Shown here piece after piece: positions 23,797 through 31,518 of a stretch of 64,000 nt of DNA. The notes beneath the pieces are model-generated. The model was not told the origin of the DNA. It made no database searches and saw nothing but the letters and a program-made list of their open reading frames with translations. The translations under genes and the position numbers were made by a program. Origin of the DNA: Flaviaesturariibacter aridisoli (GTDB taxonomy: Bacteria > Bacteroidota > Bacteroidia > Chitinophagales > Chitinophagaceae). Location of the stretch: NCBI RefSeq assembly GCF_004343705.1, contig NZ_SKFH01000002.1, positions 186,001 to 250,000 on the forward strand, given 5' to 3'. Every line of letters starts with the position of its first letter. The stretch's first letter is position 1.

Positions 23797-25008
23797 ATGA
23801 ATTTGCACGAGTACCAGGCCAAAGAGCTCCTCAAGAAATACAACGTGCCGGTGCAGGAAGGCTTTGCCTGCAGCACCGTACACGAAGCCGAAGAAGCGTA
23901 CCGCCAGATCAAGACCACCTACGGCTCTCCGTTTGCCGTGGTGAAAGCCCAGATCCACGCCGGCGGCCGCGGCAAAGGCAAGATCAAGGAGACCGGCATC
24001 AACGGGGTGAAGGTGGCCAAGTCGCTCGAAGACATCACCGAATTCTCCTCCAAGATCCTCAACGGCACGCTCGTCACCATCCAGACCGGCGAGGCCGGCA
24101 AGGTGGTCAACAAGATCTATGTGGCCCAGGATATGTACTACGACGGCGCCTCCGAGCGCAAGGAGTTTTACCTCTCCATCCTGCTCGACCGCGGCACCGG
24201 CAAGAACGTGATCATGTACTCCACCGAAGGCGGTATGGACATCGAAGAGGTGGCCCACCACACGCCCGAGAAGATCTTCAAGGAGTGGGTGCACCCCGGC
24301 GGCGCGCTCCAGGGCTTCCAGGCCCGCAAGATCGCCTTCAACCTCGGCCTCAAAGGCGACGCCTTCAAGAACATGGTCAAGTTCGTGACCAACCTCTATA
24401 ACGCCTACGTGGGCCTCGATGCCGCCATGATGGAGATCAACCCGCTGTTCAAAGCCGCCGACGACAAGATCGTGGCCGTGGACTGCAAACTCTCCCTCGA
24501 CGACAACGCCCTTATGCGCCACCCCGACCTGGCCTCCCTCCGCGACACTTCGGAAGAAGACCCGACGGAAGTGGAAGCCGGCAAATTCAACCTCAACTTC
24601 GTGAAGCTCGATGGCAACGTGGGCTGCATGGTAAACGGCGCCGGGCTGGCCATGGCCACCATGGACATGATCAAGCTCTCCGGCGGCGAGCCCGCCAACT
24701 TCCTCGACGTGGGCGGCACCGCCAACGCGCAGACCGTGGAAGCCGGCTTCCGCATCATCATGAAAGACCCCAAGGTGAAGGCCATCCTCATCAACATCTT
24801 CGGCGGCATCGTGCGCTGCGACCGCGTCGCACAGGGCGTGATCGACGCCTACAAGAACATGGGCAACATCCACATCCCGATCATCGTGCGCCTGCAGGGC
24901 ACCAACGCCGAAGAAGCCAAGAAACTCATCGACGAAAGCGGCCTCCAGGTACAGTCGGCCATCCAGCTCAGCGAAGCCGCGGAACTTGTGGCAAAGGCGG
25001 TAGCCTAG
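23797..25008 (+). CDS. sucC: succinyl-CoA synthetase (ADP-forming) beta subunit
   Basis: 403 residues. With SucD it interconverts succinyl-CoA and succinate with formation of ATP or GTP in the TCA cycle. The ATP-grasp domain begins [18 protein letters not shown] and contains [15 protein letters not shown] (about 46-60). The C-terminal ligase domain has [18 protein letters not shown] and [16 protein letters not shown]. The start at 23797 is the conserved one. sucD is not adjacent: the gene is followed by terminators and a GNAT gene, so the two subunits are encoded apart here. Confidence 0.97.
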   Translation: MNLHEYQAKELLKKYNVPVQEGFACSTVHEAEEAYRQIKTTYGSPFAVVKAQIHAGGRGKGKIKETGINGVKVAKSLEDITEFSSKILNGTLVTIQTGEAGKVVNKIYVAQDMYYDGASERKEFYLSILLDRGTGKNVIMYSTEGGMDIEEVAHHTPEKIFKEWVHPGGALQGFQARKIAFNLGLKGDAFKNMVKFVTNLYNAYVGLDAAMMEINPLFKAADDKIVAVDCKLSLDDNALMRHPDLASLRDTSEEDPTEVEAGKFNLNFVKLDGNVGCMVNGAGLAMATMDMIKLSGGEPANFLDVGGTANAQTVEAGFRIIMKDPKVKAILINIFGGIVRCDRVAQGVIDAYKNMGNIHIPIIVRLQGTNAEEAKKLIDESGLQVQSAIQLSEAAELVAKAVA

Positions 25009-25015
25009 GACGATT

Positions 25016-25111
25016 TCAGATCTCGGATTTCAGATTTCAGATTTATTGGGGACCCGCAAGGGTCCTTTTTTCTGCGCCAGCCCTATCCGGAATCCGAGAT
25101 CTGAAATCTGA
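25016..25111. repeat. 7-bp stop-phased inverted arrays around the sucC terminator
   Basis: Left arm: TCA at 25016, 25030 and 25037 (TCG at 25023). Right arm: TGA at 25102 and 25109 (CGA at 25095). Unit ATTTCAG / CTGAAAT. The terminator at 25050-25075 lies between the arms. Confidence 0.85.
25050..25075 (+). terminator. intrinsic terminator of sucC
   Basis: GGACCC-GCAA-GGGTCC followed by TTTTTT. A second GC-rich hairpin (AATCCCGCGC / GCGCGGGATT) lies at about 25119-25142. Confidence 0.85.
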
Positions 25112-25351
25112 AATAGAAATCCCGCGCTCACGCGCGGGATTCTTAAGGCTTTTTTTGTTTGTCGGAAACAGGGGCCTTCGTTTTCAAGAGGATAAGGATA
25201 AAAACAGGCGGATCGGTTGTTAAAGGGAACGGATACGTTCAAATATATTTGTTCCCCTTCAATGAAAACAAAACCTCCGGCGGGTGATTTGGGCCGGCTA
25301 GTAGGATCCAGCTAAAAAAATATAGTAGTAAATACTTAGCAAACTCTTCTA

Positions 25352-25852
25352 ATGAACCTTTCTGCCCCTTCCTGCCACCTCCGGCCCATTGCACCCGGCG
25401 ACAATGCCGCCCTCGCCCGCATTATCCGCAGCACCCTCGAGGAGTTCGGCGCCGCCCGCCCGGGCACGGTGTATTTCGATGAAAGCACCGACCACCTCTA
25501 CGAACTGTTCCGCGCCCCGCGCTCGGGCTATTTCGTGGCCGAAACGGACGACCGCCTGCTGGGCGGTGGCGGCATCTACCCCACCGAAGGCTTGCCCGAA
25601 GGCACCGCCGAGCTCGTGAAGATGTACCTGCTGCCCGAAGCCCGTGGGCTGGGGTTCGGCGGACGCCTCATCCGGGCCGCGCTGGACTTCGCTAAAGAAC
25701 AGGGCTACACGCAGGTATACCTCGAATCGATGCCCGAGCTGAAAAAAGCCCTCAGCACCTACGAGCGCTTCGGCTTCCGCTACCTGGATGCTCCGCTTGG
25801 CAACAGCGGCCACCATGGCTGCGGGCTTTGGATGGCAAAGCCCATCCCCTGA
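25352..25852 (+). CDS. GNAT family N-acetyltransferase
   Basis: 166 residues forming one GNAT fold; transfers an acyl group from acyl-CoA to an unknown amine. The acetyl-CoA-binding motif is in LLPEARGLGFGGRLI (about residues 90-104; RGLGFGG for the R/Q-x-x-G-x-G/A pattern), followed by the QVYLESMPELKKALSTYERFGF segment typical of the family. The stop codon TGA at 25850-25852 lies inside a REP-like repeat (25841-25873), so the last residues, AKPIP, are encoded by the repeat. The 25143-25351 upstream gap is AT-rich and otherwise featureless. Confidence 0.9.
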   Translation: MNLSAPSCHLRPIAPGDNAALARIIRSTLEEFGAARPGTVYFDESTDHLYELFRAPRSGYFVAETDDRLLGGGGIYPTEGLPEGTAELVKMYLLPEARGLGFGGRLIRAALDFAKEQGYTQVYLESMPELKKALSTYERFGFRYLDAPLGNSGHHGCGLWMAKPIP

Positions 25853-25873
25853 CCCCTTCCCGAAGGGAAGGGG
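25841..25873. repeat. REP-like CCCCTTCCC/GGGAAGGGG element overlapping a gene end
   Basis: CCCATCCCC-TGA-CCCCTTCCC-GAA-GGGAAGGGG. The TGA is the GNAT stop codon. An inverted copy lies at 25928-25960, with a terminator between. Confidence 0.8.
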
Positions 25874-25879
25874 AAGCAA

Positions 25880-25911
25880 AGACCCGATGCCTTTGGCATC
25901 GGGTCTTTGTA
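25880..25911. terminator. bidirectional terminator between GNAT and SprT-like genes
   Basis: AAAGACCCGATGCC paired with GGCATCGGGTCTTT, between convergent genes and two inverted REP-like copies. Confidence 0.85.
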
Positions 25912-25922
25912 TGTTGGTTGGT

Positions 25923-26570
25923 CTACTCCCCTTCCTTTCGGGAAGGGGTTGGGGGATGGGCCCTCACCTCATACACAGGACTAAACAAATACACCCGCCC
26001 CGTGCTCACTTCCGTGCCGCGGTGGCGCTTCCGAACCTTCTCTCCTTTTTGGAATACACGTCCGTCGGGGGTCTCGAAGAGTGTGCCGGGCGGCAGGCTT
26101 TCGATGAGCACCAGGTCGGCGGGGCGCGCATCGTAGCGGCGGAGGGTTCGCAGCAGCACCTCGTCGGCGCAGGAAGAGGCGGCGGGGTTGTGGAGCGTCC
26201 GCTCCAGGGCGCTGCGGATGTCTTCGGGAAAGACGTTGTGCTGGATGAACTGTGCCAGCAGCTGCCCGAAGGAGCGCTTCCACTCGGCGCCGTGCGGCGG
26301 CACGCGGTTGCCGAACTCCTCGAAGGTGAGCAGGTGGGCCAGCTCGTGCAGCAGCGTGATGAGAAAGGCGTAGGTGTTCAGGTCGCCGTTGACCGAAATG
26401 CGGTGGGCCTCGCCGCGGTGGCGGTGACGGTAGTCGCCGAGCACGCTCTTGCGGGTGCGCGCCACGGTGAGGTGCACCGTATGCTGGTTGAGGTAAGCCG
26501 ACACCGGCTCGTAGGTTCCGGGCGGCAGGAAGCGGGCGAGGGCCGACAGCGGTGCTTCTTGCTTGCTCAT
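25923..26570 (-). CDS. SprT-like zinc metalloprotease domain protein
   Basis: 215 residues. The SprT-like region contains the zinc motif HELAH (about residues 75-79) followed by the third-ligand region PHGAEWK, and a C-terminal domain with the QKGEKVRKRHRG segment typical of these proteins. Members may act on protein-DNA crosslinks or as unspecified peptidases; substrate unknown. The last residues, HPPTPSRKEGE, are encoded by a REP-like repeat (25928-25960) that also supplies the stop, so they are probably not part of the ancestral protein. It follows the 26572 gene by one base in an operon with AtpZ and bactofilin. Confidence 0.85.
   Translation of the reverse strand: MSKQEAPLSALARFLPPGTYEPVSAYLNQHTVHLTVARTRKSVLGDYRHRHRGEAHRISVNGDLNTYAFLITLLHELAHLLTFEEFGNRVPPHGAEWKRSFGQLLAQFIQHNVFPEDIRSALERTLHNPAASSCADEVLLRTLRRYDARPADLVLIESLPPGTLFETPDGRVFQKGEKVRKRHRGTEVSTGRVYLFSPVYEVRAHPPTPSRKEGE
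25928..25960. repeat. REP-like element inside the 3' end of the SprT-like gene
   Basis: CCCCTTCC-TTTC-GGGAAGGGG followed by TTGGGGGATGGG; inverted relative to 25841-25873. Confidence 0.8.
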
Positions 26571-26571
26571 A

Positions 26572-26970
26572 TCAGGAGGCGGAACGGTCGCGGAGCATCC
26601 GGGTGAGGGTCGTCACTTCGATGGCCGTGTATACGAGGTACAGGCCCATCAGCGTAAAGAAGGCCGGCTTGTTGAGGCCCTTGCGCTGCGTGGCGATGTA
26701 GATAAAGGCCACGATAAGGCTCAGGAACAGCTTCATCATGATGGAGCCGTAAATGCTCCGCACGAAGGCGTGGGGGTTCTTGTTGGCCAGGCCCTTCTGC
26801 GCCATCAGGAACGACCCGATGGTGAGGAAGAACAGGAATACGTTGCCCAGGAGCAGCACGTCCTGGCTGAAGCCCTTGCGCTCGAGCAGGGAACGGCCGG
26901 CGATGAAAAAGGCATTGAGTACAACGAACAGGAGGATGATGGGGTAGATAGGCTTGCGGCGGCGGTTCAT
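26572..26970 (-). CDS. membrane protein linked to AtpZ (DUF6168-like)
   Basis: 132 residues with four hydrophobic segments (about 9-27, 37-55, 79-97 and 105-122). In other Bacteroidota a membrane protein of this size usually sits between atpZ and atpB; the DUF6168 assignment is tentative. Its ATG overlaps the atpZ stop (4 bp), and it is followed by the SprT-like gene rather than atpB, so any role in ATP synthase assembly would be separated from the synthase operon. The start at 26970 is chosen for that overlap. Confidence 0.75.
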   Translation of the reverse strand: MNRRRKPIYPIILLFVVLNAFFIAGRSLLERKGFSQDVLLLGNVFLFFLTIGSFLMAQKGLANKNPHAFVRSIYGSIMMKLFLSLIVAFIYIATQRKGLNKPAFFTLMGLYLVYTAIEVTTLTRMLRDRSAS

Positions 26971-27191
26971 TTCGGCTTGGAGGTTTCTTTGACCAGTTTG
27001 TAGATCAGCAGGCTCACCGCCACGAGGGGCAGCAGCCAGACGAGCAAAGGTAGGGGTATATGCAGCCACTTGTCGGCCTTCAGGCCGGCAAACACCGCGA
27101 TGCCGATGGTGACGAAGATCTGCGCGCCGAGTCCGGCGTACCGCATCAGTTCGGAAGAATTGCTCCTAGGCTTCGGCCGTTGTTCGTTCAT
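26967..27191 (-). CDS. AtpZ/AtpI family protein
   Basis: 74 residues with two transmembrane helices (about 19-38 and 46-65) and the family pattern MRYAGLGAQIFVTIGIAVFAG...DKWL. Members help assemble the ATP synthase c-ring or act in Mg/Ca transport. It overlaps the 3' end of the bactofilin gene by 26 bp and the next gene by 4 bp. No F1Fo subunit genes are in the window, so it is detached from its usual operon. Confidence 0.88.
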   Translation of the reverse strand: MNEQRPKPRSNSSELMRYAGLGAQIFVTIGIAVFAGLKADKWLHIPLPLLVWLLPLVAVSLLIYKLVKETSKPK

Positions 27192-27573
27192 GGGTTTTCA
27201 ATTGAAGCACCGTAACGGCGCCGCCCATCTGGCACTGGCCGTTGAAGGTTGCCGTAGGCTCCACTTGCAATTTACCGGCCGCAATGTTGCCTTCGACGGT
27301 ACACTGCCCGCGGAGCTGGAGCAGGTCCTGCACCCGGATGTCGCCGCTCACGCGGCCGGTGATGTCGGCCTGCTGGCTTTCGATGTTGCCATTAACGGCG
27401 CCCTGCGGCCCCACCACGATGCGGGCGCTGCTGCTCACGTTGCCGTCTACCCGCCCGTCGATGCGGAGGTCGTGATCGGAATGAATGTCGCCCCGCACCT
27501 CGGTGCCGGTGGAAATAAGCGTAGCCTTGTTGGTCGGAGTACCTTCAGCGGATGATTTGTCGCGGTTGAACAT
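27166..27573 (-). CDS. bactofilin family protein
   Basis: 135 residues. The central right-handed beta-helix domain is clear (TEVRGDIHSDHDLRIDGRVDG, ARIVVGPQGAVNGNIESQQA, ITGRVSGDIRVQDLLQLRGQ) with short unstructured ends. Bactofilins polymerise into cytoskeletal filaments that position cell-wall or division enzymes. It heads a packed operon with AtpZ, a membrane protein and the SprT-like gene; overlaps imply translational coupling. Confidence 0.93.
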   Translation of the reverse strand: MFNRDKSSAEGTPTNKATLISTGTEVRGDIHSDHDLRIDGRVDGNVSSSARIVVGPQGAVNGNIESQQADITGRVSGDIRVQDLLQLRGQCTVEGNIAAGKLQVEPTATFNGQCQMGGAVTVLQLKTHERTTAEA

Positions 27574-27585
27574 AGGGATTGGAGT

Positions 27586-27771
27586 TGATTAGTTAACTGG
27601 TTGACTGGTTAATTGGACGGGACGTTTAAGGCGTAGTAGGTTCCTGCCCATAGCCAATTTCCTTCGGCGAAAGTTAATGAACTCTTCGGTAAACAGCCAC
27701 TCTCCGACCGGAAAGCAGGGTTCGCTTTAGGCTTCTTTACTAATTAACCAATAAACTACTTAACCAATTTA
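27586..27771. repeat. 8-bp stop-phased inverted arrays between bactofilin and the M23-like gene
   Basis: TGA, TAA, TGA and TAA at 27586, 27594, 27602 and 27610 (period 8); the opposite arm has TTA/TAA at 27744, 27752, 27760 and about 27769. The arms lie just before the bactofilin start and just after the M23-like stop. Confidence 0.8.
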
Positions 27772-27799
27772 CGGCCGCAGGCCTGTCCTTTCCGTTGGC

Positions 27800-28192
27800 C
27801 TACTCGGTCGTCACCTCCGGCAGCGGCTCATTCACGATGTTGGTATCTAGTTGCAGCGGCTCGCCGGCTACTACGCGGCGCAGGCTTTCGATATACTGCC
27901 CCTGGTAGCGCACCTGCTTCTCGAGCGAATCGGTCTTGTATTTGAGCTGGCGGTATCCCTGGCCGGCCACCGAGGAGCCATAACCGGGTATGTAGTATTT
28001 CAGCGGGGTGAACACGATGAGGGCCACGGTGAGGCCTACCAGCAGCACGAACACCGAGCTCAGGAGCACGTAGACGCTGCGCCGCGACAGGCGGAAGGTG
28101 ACCACCTCCTCGTAGGTGTCCTCGTTCATCACTACCAGGCGGTAGCGGTTCTGCAGGCGCTTCAGGGTGGAACCGGGGTCGAGTTTGGGCAT
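27800..28192 (-). CDS. membrane-anchored coiled-coil protein resembling the N-terminus of M23 peptidases
   Basis: 130 residues. A cytoplasmic start (LQNRYRLVVMNEDTYEEVVTFRLSRRSVYV) leads into one transmembrane helix (about 41-61) and a periplasmic FTPLKYYIPGYGSSVAGQGYR segment with a short coiled coil. This is the layout of the N-terminal part of Bacteroidota M23 (LytM) endopeptidases, but the protein stops at 130 residues without any peptidase domain or HxH zinc motif. It may be a truncated relative or a non-enzymatic partner of cell-wall enzymes. It lies upstream of bactofilin and divergent from porW. Confidence 0.75.
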   Translation of the reverse strand: MPKLDPGSTLKRLQNRYRLVVMNEDTYEEVVTFRLSRRSVYVLLSSVFVLLVGLTVALIVFTPLKYYIPGYGSSVAGQGYRQLKYKTDSLEKQVRYQGQYIESLRRVVAGEPLQLDTNIVNEPLPEVTTE

Positions 28193-28201
28193 CAGGTTAT
28201 T

Positions 28202-28278
28202 TCAGATTTCGGATTTCAGATCTGGGATTCAGAGAGCCGGAAGCAGCAAAAATCTGAAATCTGAAATCACAGATCTGG
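28202..28278. repeat. 7-bp stop-phased inverted arrays upstream of the M23-like gene
   Basis: TCA at 28202 and 28216 (TCG at 28209), and TGA at 28255 and 28262, in ATTTCAG / CTGAAAT units with some decay. They lie between divergent gene starts. Confidence 0.75.
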
Positions 28279-28373
28279 AATCAGCCGGGAAAGTACCTCG
28301 TTTTGGTGTTTTCTCCCCCTTTTATCGGGGCTTTTATACTATTTTGGCCGGAAATCAGTTAATACTGTACTAG

Positions 28374-28381
28374 TAGTTTCG
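28374..28381 (+). promoter_or_regulatory. -7-like element TAGTTTCG before porW
   Basis: One mismatch from TAnnTTTG, 3 bp before the porW ATG, implying a leaderless message. Confidence 0.45.
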
Positions 28382-28384
28382 TTC

Positions 28385-31363
28385 ATGAACCGCCAACCAC
28401 GCCTGCTCCTTACAATACTCATGGGGGTGGCCGGCAGCCTTTTTGCGCTGTCCGCCCACGCCCAGCCCGGCTATAGCCTCGAGATCAAAAAGCCCGAACC
28501 CTATGACAACCGCACCGTAAAGGCCGAAAAAACGCCCACCGAAAAACCCATCAAGACGCCGAAGCGCCTGGTGCAGAATATGGTGACGCACTACAACTAC
28601 TACTTCAACGCCAACAACAAGATCGATGAAGTGCTGGCCGCCGCCAAGGGACAGCACCGCGACAACTACACCCGCCTCCTCCCCTTTTACAACTTCAGCC
28701 TCGACCAGACCGCCGCACAGGCCCAGAGCCTCGACTCGGTGATCATCAAGGCCAAGACCGGCATCGTGCTCCACGACCTGCGCAACGACTGGATCGACAA
28801 CCTCTACTTCCTCTGGGGCTCCGCCTATTATTTCCAGAAGCAGTTCGACTCCGCCTACACGATGTTCCAGTTCATCAACTGGTCGTTTGCCCCGAAGGAA
28901 AAAGACGGTTACTACCGCTACATCGGCTCGCGAATGGACGGCAACAACGCCCTCCGGATCGCCACAAAGGAAAAAAAGCAAAGCTTTCCCCGCCGCGTGG
29001 TCAGTGAGCCGCCCTCGCGCAACGACGCGCTCCTGTGGCAGGTGCGCACGCTCATCGAGCAGAACGCCTACGTGGAAGCCGGCTCGCTCATCAACACCCT
29101 CCGCAACGACTCCTCCTACCCCGCCCGCCTCCGCGACGACCTCGAGGAAGTGCAGTCCTACTGGTACTACCGCCAGGAACAATGGGACTCCTCGGCCCGC
29201 CACCTCGTGCTCGCCCTCGGCGCCGCCGGCACCCGCCAGGAAAAGGCCCGCTGGGAATTCCTCGCCGCCCAGCTCTTTGAGCGTACCGGCCACGCCGACG
29301 ACGCCCGCACCTGGTACAGCAAATCGATCGACCACACCGACGATCCGGTGATGGACGTCTACGCCCGTCTCAACCTGATCCGCCTCAACAAGGAAGGCAG
29401 CGACAACTATATCGACCGCAACATCGCCACCCTGCTCAAGATGGCCCGCCGCGACCGCTACGAAGACTACCGCGACGTGATCTACTCGATGCTGGCACAG
29501 ATGGAACTGGAGCGTGGCAACCTCGGCGCCGCCCAGGAATACCTGGCCCGCGCCGGCAAGTACGCCTCCGACAACGGCGCCGTCAGCAACGACGCCTACC
29601 TCGCCCTCGCCGACCGCTCCTTCGACCGCAAGCAATACGGCTCCTCCGCGCGCTTCTACGATTCGGTAAAGTTGGCCAGCCTCGCCGCCGACGACTCGCT
29701 GCGGGTGCTGTCGCGCAAGCCCCTGCTGACGCGCCTGATCTTCTTCACCGGCACGGTGGAGCGGCAGGACAGCCTGCAGCGCATCGCCGCCATGACCGAC
29801 GACGAGCGCAAGGAGTTCGTGAAAAAGATCTCCCGCCAGCTGCGCCGCGCCAAAGGTCTCAAAGAAGAAGCCGACTACCAGGCCTCGCGCGAAACGCCCG
29901 CCGCCGATCCCTTCGGCGCCGCCAACAACGGCAACAACCGCGGCGAGTGGTATTTCTACAACGACAATGCAAAACGTTCCGGCGTCGCTGCCTTCAAGCA
30001 GCTCTGGGGCGACCGTCCGAACGTGGACAACTGGCGCCGGCAGACCGACGTAGCGACGCAGCTGCGCAACAACCTGCCCGAAACCACGCGCAACGTGGCC
30101 AAAGGCGGCGGCCCCGCCCGCAACGACGACCCGCTTTCCTTTGAAGCGCTGATGGCACCCGTGCCGCTCACGCCCGAAGCCCTCCGCGCTTCGCACGACA
30201 GCATTCAATACGCGCTCCGCGGACTGGCGCAACTCTATGCCGCCGATATGGAGGATTACAATTCCGCCATCGTAACGCTCGAAGACCTGCGCAAGCGCTA
30301 CCCGCGCCCCGATTCGCTCGAGCAGGTGCTCTTCGGGCTTTACTTCGCCTACCGCCATGCCGGCAATACGGCAAAAGCCGAAGAGATGAAGCGCCTCCTC
30401 CAGGGAAGCTTCCCGGCCGGCCGCTACACCGCCATCGCCACTACCGGTGCCGACCCGGCCTCGACGGCAACGACGCAAAAGGCAGCAACAAAAGCTTACG
30501 AAGAGGTGTACGACCTGTACCTCTCCGGACGCTTTGCGGAAGCCGAAGGCGCCAAGCGCGCCGCCGACAGCACCTACCGCACCAATACCTGGAACCCGCA
30601 GTTGCTCTACATCCAGGCCGTGGCGCAAGTGAAGCAGCAGCAGGACAGCAACGCCGTGCGCACGCTGCAAACCCTGATCACGCAGAATCCCAATACGGTG
30701 CTCGCCGCCAAGGCGCAGACACTCATAAACGTGCTGAACCGCCGCGCGCAGATCGAAGAAGAGCTGCGCAACAGCGACGTCAAGCGGAACAGCGACGATA
30801 CGTCGGCGGTGGTGAGCGCAGCGCCGGTAGTGCCGAAGCCGCAGGTGCCCGTTGCCGTGGTTCCGGTTACCCGCGACACGATGACTACTGCCGTGAAAAC
30901 ACCACAAGCGGCGCCGCAGGTGCCGCGTCCGCGTGTTGATACGGTCGTAACGCGGCCGCAGGCCGCTCCCGTTGCCTCCGCCGGTCCCTACCGCTTCAGC
31001 GCCGACTCGAGCCACTATGCCGTGGTGGTGCTGACCAAGGTAGACGTGGTGTTCGGCAACGAAGCGCGCAACGCCATCAACCGCTACAACGCCTCGGCCG
31101 GCATCACGGCCGATACGCGCGTGGAGCCGCTGAACAACGACGTGAAGCTCCTCCTGGTAGGGCCCTTCGTCAACGCCAAGGGCGCCATCGATTACGTGCA
31201 GGCGTTGAAGCCCATTGCGCCCTCGCAGATACTGCCCTGGCTGAAGGCCAGCAGCTACAGCTTTACCATCCTTTCGCCGGGCAACCTCAACGCGGTCCAG
31301 AATGCGAAGACGCTGGATGCTTATATACCGTTCATCGATTCGAAGCTGCCGGTGAAACTGTAG
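28385..31363 (+). CDS. porW: type IX secretion system protein PorW/SprE
   Basis: 992 residues. PorW/SprE is required for type IX secretion and gliding in Bacteroidota and links the outer-membrane translocon to the inner-membrane motor. The family signature is strong at the N-terminus (MVTHYNYYFNANNKIDEVLAAA, YTRLLPFYNFSLDQTAAQ, LRNDWIDNLYFLWGSAYYF, GYYRYIGSRMDGNNALRI), followed by many TPR units to about residue 780, a Pro/Val/Thr linker and a C-terminal SPOR-like alpha/beta segment (YAVVVLTKVDVVFGNEAR). The signal peptide ends SAHAQ with no lipobox cysteine, whereas characterised SprE is a lipoprotein. Codon usage is very C-rich. A terminator follows at 31422-31458. Confidence 0.93.
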   Translation: MNRQPRLLLTILMGVAGSLFALSAHAQPGYSLEIKKPEPYDNRTVKAEKTPTEKPIKTPKRLVQNMVTHYNYYFNANNKIDEVLAAAKGQHRDNYTRLLPFYNFSLDQTAAQAQSLDSVIIKAKTGIVLHDLRNDWIDNLYFLWGSAYYFQKQFDSAYTMFQFINWSFAPKEKDGYYRYIGSRMDGNNALRIATKEKKQSFPRRVVSEPPSRNDALLWQVRTLIEQNAYVEAGSLINTLRNDSSYPARLRDDLEEVQSYWYYRQEQWDSSARHLVLALGAAGTRQEKARWEFLAAQLFERTGHADDARTWYSKSIDHTDDPVMDVYARLNLIRLNKEGSDNYIDRNIATLLKMARRDRYEDYRDVIYSMLAQMELERGNLGAAQEYLARAGKYASDNGAVSNDAYLALADRSFDRKQYGSSARFYDSVKLASLAADDSLRVLSRKPLLTRLIFFTGTVERQDSLQRIAAMTDDERKEFVKKISRQLRRAKGLKEEADYQASRETPAADPFGAANNGNNRGEWYFYNDNAKRSGVAAFKQLWGDRPNVDNWRRQTDVATQLRNNLPETTRNVAKGGGPARNDDPLSFEALMAPVPLTPEALRASHDSIQYALRGLAQLYAADMEDYNSAIVTLEDLRKRYPRPDSLEQVLFGLYFAYRHAGNTAKAEEMKRLLQGSFPAGRYTAIATTGADPASTATTQKAATKAYEEVYDLYLSGRFAEAEGAKRAADSTYRTNTWNPQLLYIQAVAQVKQQQDSNAVRTLQTLITQNPNTVLAAKAQTLINVLNRRAQIEEELRNSDVKRNSDDTSAVVSAAPVVPKPQVPVAVVPVTRDTMTTAVKTPQAAPQVPRPRVDTVVTRPQAAPVASAGPYRFSADSSHYAVVVLTKVDVVFGNEARNAINRYNASAGITADTRVEPLNNDVKLLLVGPFVNAKGAIDYVQALKPIAPSQILPWLKASSYSFTILSPGNLNAVQNAKTLDAYIPFIDSKLPVKL

Positions 31364-31376
31364 GAAACGAAGTTGG

Positions 31377-31397
31377 TAGTTTGTAGTTTCTAGTTTG
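31377..31397 (+). repeat. 7-bp TAG-phased array after porW
   Basis: TAG at 31377, 31384 and 31391 (unit TAGTTTS), starting 14 bp after the porW TAG stop and before its terminator. Confidence 0.8.
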
Positions 31398-31421
31398 TGT
31401 TTGCTGGCGCCAGCGACCAGC

Positions 31422-31458
31422 AATGACAACGCCTTCGCTTCGCGAAGGCGTTGTCATT
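31422..31458 (+). terminator. intrinsic terminator of porW
   Basis: A 16-bp perfect stem (AATGACAACGCCTTCG paired with 31443-31458) with a 5-base loop, followed by T-rich sequence. Confidence 0.85.
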
Positions 31459-31518
31459 TTCCCTAGCTTTACGCACTCAGACAAAGGCACGTTCTTTGCT
31501 CATCCATAAGCACCTACA

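Noticed and set aside
25030-25242. 70-codon minus-strand frame after sucC
   Set aside because: It is made of the 7-bp array and two terminator hairpins read through, with no protein-like character.
28370-31429. 1019-codon frame antisense to porW
   Set aside because: Shadow frame of a very C-rich coding region; Val/Gly/Ala-rich translation without signal peptide or motif.
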